Part shown: positions 63,684-64,000 of the stretch, in pieces
Layout of the letters: each line of letters starts with the position of its first letter
Numbering within the stretch: the first letter of the stretch is position 1
Source: Fen-1245 sp963835535
GTDB lineage: Bacteria > Gemmatimonadota > Gemmatimonadetes > Gemmatimonadales > JACORV01
Direction of reading: 5' to 3'
NCBI GenBank assembly: GCA_963835535.1
Contig: CAWIFL010000009.1
Span: forward strand, 1 to 64,000
Length of the DNA stretch: 64,000 nucleotides
Position numbers and translations under genes: made by a program
Notes under the pieces: model-generated
The model's input: only the letters and a program-made list of their open reading frames with translations
What the model was told of the DNA's origin: nothing
Databases searched by the model: none

Positions 63684-64000
63684 ATGGCGCAGAAGCTGAC
63701 GGCGAAGAACCAGGAGCTGGTCGATTACCTGGATACGCTGCTCAAGGAAATGGACCACTTCGCGAGCCTGGTGGAGCAATACGCGGCCGCGAAATCCAAC
63801 CCCGATCAGTACTCGAGCCTGCTGTCGCGGGAGCTGGCTCAGCTCAGGCAGAAGGCGATGATGCGGAACATCGGCTTCATCGCCGATTCGGCGGGGCAGC
63901 TGAGCGTGGCCGCCTCGCGGGGCGGCAGCCCGATGATGAAAGCCCGGATGCTGCGCGACGGCGTCGTGTCGCTCAAGGCCCTGATCGAGCGGACGATCAA
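63684..64000 (+). CDS. Hypothetical helical protein, 3' end outside window
   Basis: The visible 105 residues start M-A-Q-K-L-T-A-K-N-Q-E-L and are almost entirely amphipathic helix with a coiled-coil-like heptad pattern. No family was recognised. The ATG at 63684 follows GGAGGGGG by 4 bases, a strong ribosome site. The gene continues past base 64000. Confidence 0.75.
   Translation, partial: MAQKLTAKNQELVDYLDTLLKEMDHFASLVEQYAAAKSNPDQYSSLLSRELAQLRQKAMMRNIGFIADSAGQLSVAASRGGSPMMKARMLRDGVVSLKALIERTI

Overview
The window is GC-rich, densely coded bacterial DNA, and the cargo suggests Gemmatimonadota. The reasons are secreted proteins with signal peptides ending in A-Q, a carboxypeptidase-regulatory/TonB-plug-like protein, PIG-L, M1 and PafA-like secreted hydrolases, and a HEAT-repeat transporter. 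This assignment is an inference from protein style; there is no rRNA or other marker to settle it. No tRNA, rRNA or CRISPR array was seen.

Region 1 (1-6812) is the distal end of an integron gene-cassette array without its integrase. Five near-identical attC-type recombination sites of 125-128 bp, plus a partial one at base 1 and a truncated one at 6772-6812, separate small plus-strand genes: a barrel-like protein, two lipoproteins, a TonB-plug-like protein, a BrnT/BrnA-type toxin-antitoxin pair with its own promoter and operator, and a VOC-fold protein. An IS1595-type transposon (3116-5505) sits in one attC core with a perfect 8-bp target duplication. It carries passenger genes, including a HEPN-like protein.

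Region 2 (6813-28174) is mainly ordinary chromosome. It holds an 8-oxoguanine-deaminase-like enzyme, a threonine-synthase-like enzyme, an amino acid permease, a kynureninase-like enzyme, a PIG-L deacetylase, an iron-type ABC importer (binding protein, ATPase, fused permease), an MFS transporter, a rhodanese, ispG, two amidohydrolases and an M1 peptidase.

Region 3 (28391-58895) is an energy-metabolism supercluster. A 2-oxoacid:ferredoxin oxidoreductase (three genes) is followed by an opposing HEAT/cNMP transporter, citrate synthase and a cyclic-2,3-diphosphoglycerate-synthetase-like protein. Then comes a near-continuous plus-strand operon: a fused HdrC/HdrB-like protein, EtfB, EtfA, a membrane Etf:menaquinone-oxidoreductase-like protein (frameshifted), HdrA, MvhD, the [NiFe] small subunit, three two-component signalling proteins, HdrC, HdrB, the [NiFe] large subunit, its protease, and HypA, HypB, HypF, HypC, HypD and HypE. 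The likely logic is H2 oxidation coupled by flavin bifurcation to ferredoxin and a higher-potential acceptor, with an Etf branch to or from the quinone pool. Ferredoxin would be shared with the oxidoreductase upstream.

Region 4 (58896-64000) holds an unusual polypyrimidine/polypurine hairpin, an ABC-2 exporter pair, a PafA-like phosphatase, a quinone-oxidoreductase-like MDR enzyme and the start of a small helical protein.
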